17,137 nucleotides of DNA from contig JAJYVM010000024.1 in NCBI GenBank assembly GCA_021792015.1, positions 1-17,137 on the forward strand, in the 5' to 3' direction. The notes beneath the pieces are model-generated. The model did not search any database. It saw only the letters and a list, made by a program, of their open reading frames with translations, and was not told where the DNA came from. The stretch's first letter is position 1; every line of letters begins with the position of its first letter. The translations under genes were made by a program, and so were the position numbers. Source of the DNA: Bacillota bacterium (GTDB lineage: Bacteria > Bacillota > Sulfobacillia > RBS10-35 > JAJYVM01). Shown piece after piece: positions 15,052 to 17,137 of the stretch.

Positions 15052-16434
15052 CTACGAGGGCTGCTGCCCCCGGCTCTCGCGCCCGCGCAGCAGCGACAGC
15101 ACCAGGGCCAGGCCCAGGAAGACGATCGAGCCCACCAGCGCCGCATGCAGGCCGCGCACGAACGCGCTCGCCAGAGCGGCCTCCAGGCGGCTCGTGCCCA
15201 CGAAGATGGCGAAGGCGGCCTGGCGCGGGATGGCGGTGGACGCGATCAGCAGGGCGACGGCGAAGCTCGTGACCATGCCCACGTTGCTCAGTGTGCGCAG
15301 CAGGCCCGAGGCGATGCCGTAGTCGCGCGGCGGGGCGTCCGCCATCACGGCGCTGCTGTTCGCCGGGAAGAAGAAGCCGGCGCCCGTGCCGTTGACCATG
15401 GCGGCGAGCACGATGACCCAGAGGGGGCTGGACACGGAGAGGGTCGAGTAGATCAGCACGCCGCAAACCTGGCCAAGCAGGCCGATCGAGGCCGGGATGC
15501 GGGCGCCGAGGCGGTCGGCGATGCGGCCGCTCCATGGGCCGATGAAGCCGCCGACCACGTAGCCGGGCACCAGCAGCAGCGAGGCCAGGAAGGGCGACAG
15601 GCCGCGCACGCCCTGCAGGTACATGATGACCAGGAAGAGGATGGCGAAGTTGCCCAGGGCCTGCAGGGACGCGGCAAAGACGGAAGCCGTCAGCACGCGG
15701 CGGCGCAGCAGGCGCAGGTCGAGGAGCGGCACGCGGGCAAAGCGCTCCCAGAGTACGAAGGCGGCGACCACGGCGAGGCCGCCGGCCACCATCTCCGCGA
15801 TCGGGGCGGTGAAGCCGGCGCCGGTGGCGTTGGTGAGCCCGACAAGCAGGAGCAGAAGGCCCCCGCCGAGCAGGGCGATCCCGGGGAGATCCAGGCGGCT
15901 GGCCAGGCGCGGCGAGCGCTCGCGCAGCACGCGCAGGCCCAGGATCAGGGCCGCGACGCCGATGGGGAGGTTGATGAAGAAGATGAAGCGCCAGTTGATG
16001 AAGGTGATGATCAGGCCGCCGAGCAGGATGCCGAGGACGGCGCCCGTGTTGTAGCCGATGCTGGTCATGCCGTAGGCGCGGCCGCGCTCGGCGGCGGGGA
16101 AGGTGTCGGCGATGATGGCGCCGCTGTTGGAGGAGATCAGGGCGCCGCCGACGGCCTGGGCGATGCGGAAGGCGATCAGGGCGGTGCCGGTGGTGGCGAG
16201 GCCGCAGGCCACGGAGCCGGCGGTGAAGACGGCGAAGCCGACATTGTACATGCGCACGCGGCCGTACATGTCGCCGAAGCGGCCAACCTGGGTGGTGAGG
16301 ACCGTCATCACCAGGAGGTAGGCCATGATCACCCAGATCATCGTCAGGAGGTCGCTGTGGAGGTCGCCCATCATGACGGGCATGGCCAACACGACGATCG
16401 TCGTGTCGATGGCGGCGATCATGACGCCCATCAT
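15052..16434 (-). CDS. MFS transporter, DHA2 (14-helix, EmrB/QacA-like) family
   Basis: There are 460 residues from the first ATG (16434). It shows the DHA2 signature in helix 1 (AAIDTTIVVLAMPVM), MFS motif A (GRFGDMYGRVRMY), the antiporter motif region (GAVLGILLGGLIITF followed by NWRFIFFINLPIG), and about 14 hydrophobic segments. Members are proton-driven drug or metabolite exporters; the substrate is unknown. ATG 16434 falls inside helix 1. The frame is open upstream to a TGA at 16651 and reads a plausible N-terminus ending ADDRYRRIALVVV, but it has no ATG, GTG or TTG there. The true protein is probably longer by 10-60 residues with an unusual start, or the sequence has an error. It is inserted between yggT and divIVA, where ylmH would normally be. 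Confidence 0.86.
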   Translation of the reverse strand: MMGVMIAAIDTTIVVLAMPVMMGDLHSDLLTMIWVIMAYLLVMTVLTTQVGRFGDMYGRVRMYNVGFAVFTAGSVACGLATTGTALIAFRIAQAVGGALISSNSGAIIADTFPAAERGRAYGMTSIGYNTGAVLGILLGGLIITFINWRFIFFINLPIGVAALILGLRVLRERSPRLASRLDLPGIALLGGGLLLLLVGLTNATGAGFTAPIAEMVAGGLAVVAAFVLWERFARVPLLDLRLLRRRVLTASVFAASLQALGNFAILFLVIMYLQGVRGLSPFLASLLLVPGYVVGGFIGPWSGRIADRLGARIPASIGLLGQVCGVLIYSTLSVSSPLWVIVLAAMVNGTGAGFFFPANSSAVMADAPPRDYGIASGLLRTLSNVGMVTSFAVALLIASTAIPRQAAFAIFVGTSRLEAALASAFVRGLHAALVGSIVFLGLALVLSLLRGRESRGQQPS

Positions 16435-16617
16435 GACGACGACGAGGGCGATGCGGCGGTAGCGGTCATCGGCGGCGGGCGGGCCGCTGGCGCTGCCAGG
16501 GCCGCCCGGGCTTTGGGGGTTGCCCGGGCCAGCGGCGCCGGCCGGAGCGCCGTCCGAGCCGGGCGGCGCGGGACGGGTCGTCTTGGTGGAGGCCGCTGCG
16601 CAGCACCCCTCGGCCTC

Positions 16618-16623
16618 AGTATA
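16618..16623 (-). promoter_or_regulatory. Possible -10 element (TATACT) upstream of the MFS gene
   Basis: TATACT on the minus strand is one mismatch from the sigma-A -10 consensus and stands out in GC-rich DNA. No matching -35 hexamer is seen 16-18 nt upstream. A GAGGGG lies shortly downstream. Confidence 0.25.
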
Positions 16624-16660
16624 CGTCGGGCGGGGCAGGGCCTCGGCTGCTCAGCCGCTG

Positions 16661-16708
16661 AGCCCGTCAGGCGATCAGCCCGTCAGGCGATCAGCCCGTC
16701 AGGCGATC
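16661..16708. repeat. Three perfect tandem copies of a 16-bp repeat with degenerate flanking copies
   Basis: AGCCCGTCAGGCGATC occurs three times back to back (16661-16676, 16677-16692, 16693-16708). A degenerate copy follows at 16709-16724 (11 of 16 identical) and overlaps the yggT stop. A weaker copy (9 of 16) precedes at 16645-16660. Each copy holds a small CC-TGACG-GG dyad on the minus strand. It fills the yggT-MFS gap and could mark slippage or an insertion scar, or be a binding array. Confidence 0.85.
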
Positions 16709-16714
16709 ACCCGC

Positions 16715-16996
16715 TCAGCCGATTCCGGCCAGCAGCTGCACCACGAGGTTGCCCACCACCTGCAGGAGCAGGAGCGCGATCAGGGGCGAGAAGTCGAACA
16801 TGCCGACCGTCGGCACGACTCGGCGGATGGGGGCCACCAGCGGCTCCGTCAGCACGTCCAGCGTGCCGACGACGTCCTGGTAGAGGCGGTTATATCCGGA
16901 CGGCCGGATGAAGGACAGGACCGCCCGAATGATGATCATCCACGTGAACACGGTCACCAGGGTCGAGACCGTCCGGATCAGGATCAGCATGATCAC
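16715..16996 (-). CDS. yggT: YggT (YlmG-type) membrane protein
   Basis: This protein has 93 residues with the two hydrophobic segments of the YggT/YlmG family: LIRTVSTLVTVFTWMIIIRAV near the N-terminus (shortened: IRTVSTLVTVFTWMIIIRA) and FSPLIALLLLQVVGNLVVQL at the C-terminus. Between them is the conserved family segment YQDVVGTLDVLTEPLVAPIR ending in RRVVPTVGMFD. The family sits beside sepF in Bacillota, Actinobacteria and plastids and is linked to membrane, division or nucleoid organisation, with an unclear molecular role. GTG 16996 overlaps the sepF TGA (GTGA), implying translational coupling. ATG 16990 is the alternative start. Confidence 0.88.
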   Translation of the reverse strand: MIMLILIRTVSTLVTVFTWMIIIRAVLSFIRPSGYNRLYQDVVGTLDVLTEPLVAPIRRVVPTVGMFDFSPLIALLLLQVVGNLVVQLLAGIG

Positions 16997-17137
16997 TTAT
17001 CGCCGCCCAACTTCATCCCCACAGGCAGGCGCGCCTCGACGCCCTGGGGCAGGAACATCAGCATGCCGCTGCCGATGCGGTGCATCTCGCCGCTCAGGGC
17101 GTAGATGCTGCCCGACACGAAATTCACGACGCGCTGG
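16993..17137 (-). CDS. sepF: SepF cell-division protein, C-terminal part (5' end beyond window)
   Basis: Only the last 47 codons are present. They read QRVVNFVSGSIYALSGEMHR followed by IGSGMLMFLPQGVEARLPVG and MKLGGDK. This matches the C-terminal core of SepF (family pattern QRIVDFLSG..YAL.G...RI....FL..P..V). SepF polymerises on the inner membrane face and anchors FtsZ at the septum. Its TGA overlaps the yggT start, consistent with the standard sepF-yggT arrangement. Confidence 0.88.
   Translation of the reverse strand, partial: QRVVNFVSGSIYALSGEMHRIGSGMLMFLPQGVEARLPVGMKLGGDK

Noticed and set aside
12894..15272. 792-codon open frame on the plus strand over divIVA and the permease
   Set aside because: The translation is Arg/Gly/Gln/His-rich with no domain or membrane pattern. 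It is antisense to recognisable DivIVA and permease sequences, so it is a shadow of high GC.
16434..16650. Frameshift in the MFS gene 5' region, with a GTG in another frame after GAGGGG
   Set aside because: That alternate frame is Arg-rich and ends in TGA, whereas the MFS frame itself reads a natural N-terminus up to ADDRYRRIALVVV. A missing or unusual start codon is the simpler reading.
16645..16724. CRISPR array
   Set aside because: The 16-bp units are directly adjacent with no spacers and no cas genes nearby, so this is a simple tandem repeat.
15031..16911. 626-codon open frame on the plus strand over the MFS gene
   Set aside because: Its composition is dominated by Gly, Asp, His, Glu and Ala without any motif, and it is antisense to a clear 14-helix transporter.
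1..17137. tRNA, rRNA, riboswitch or transposase
   Set aside because: No cloverleaf, rRNA-like sequence, recognisable riboswitch core or transposase motif was seen on either strand by eye. A covariance-model scan would be the decisive test.

Overview
The window is about 17 kb of very GC-rich bacterial DNA. It most resembles a high-GC Bacillota (Firmicutes) of the Symbiobacterium/Thermaerobacter kind. The evidence is a DivIVA that begins LTPLDIHNKDF (the Bacillota form, not the actinobacterial Wag31 form), a sepF-yggT-divIVA division cluster, secreted proteins with copper-amine-oxidase-N-type 'stalk' repeats, and a very large STAND-NTPase/BTAD regulator. The lineage is inferred from gene content only.

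Left part (1-6218). An apparent three-gene operon on the minus strand encodes exported surface proteins. In transcription order these are a 511-residue stalk-domain protein with long Gln/Ser/Thr linkers (5880-4345), a shorter paralogue (4331-3444), and a secreted LCAT-like alpha/beta hydrolase followed by IPT/TIG and Ig-like repeats. The hydrolase starts at 3427 and is still open at the left edge, after more than 1,140 residues. Gaps of 13 and 16 nt, with Shine-Dalgarno (SD) sequences next to or just past the upstream stop codons, indicate co-transcription. The control region 5881-6218 has three 14-bp tandem repeats and two inverted repeats. It separates this operon from a divergent 1047-residue MalT/AfsR-like regulator (6219-9362), which is the obvious candidate controller.

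Middle part (9363-12091). A 24-bp perfect palindrome lies in a 342-nt gap, before a convergent cysteine synthase gene that appears to start at an ACG codon behind a strong SD. Divergent from it are an unrecognised four-helix membrane protein and an unrecognised secreted or anchored protein. A hairpin separates the latter from a convergent EamA transporter.

Right part (12089-17137, all minus strand). This is a rearranged division cluster: the SepF C-terminus, YggT, a 16-bp tandem repeat, a 14-helix MFS exporter, an APC-type amino-acid permease, DivIVA, and an EamA permease. The usual ylmH gene between yggT and divIVA is absent. The APC permease frame runs with no stop codon into divIVA, so a permease-DivIVA fusion of about 633 residues is encoded alongside a possible stand-alone DivIVA.

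Several genes in the right two thirds lack an ATG/GTG/TTG where homology or an SD would place the start. No rRNA, tRNA, CRISPR array, transposase or phage gene was seen.
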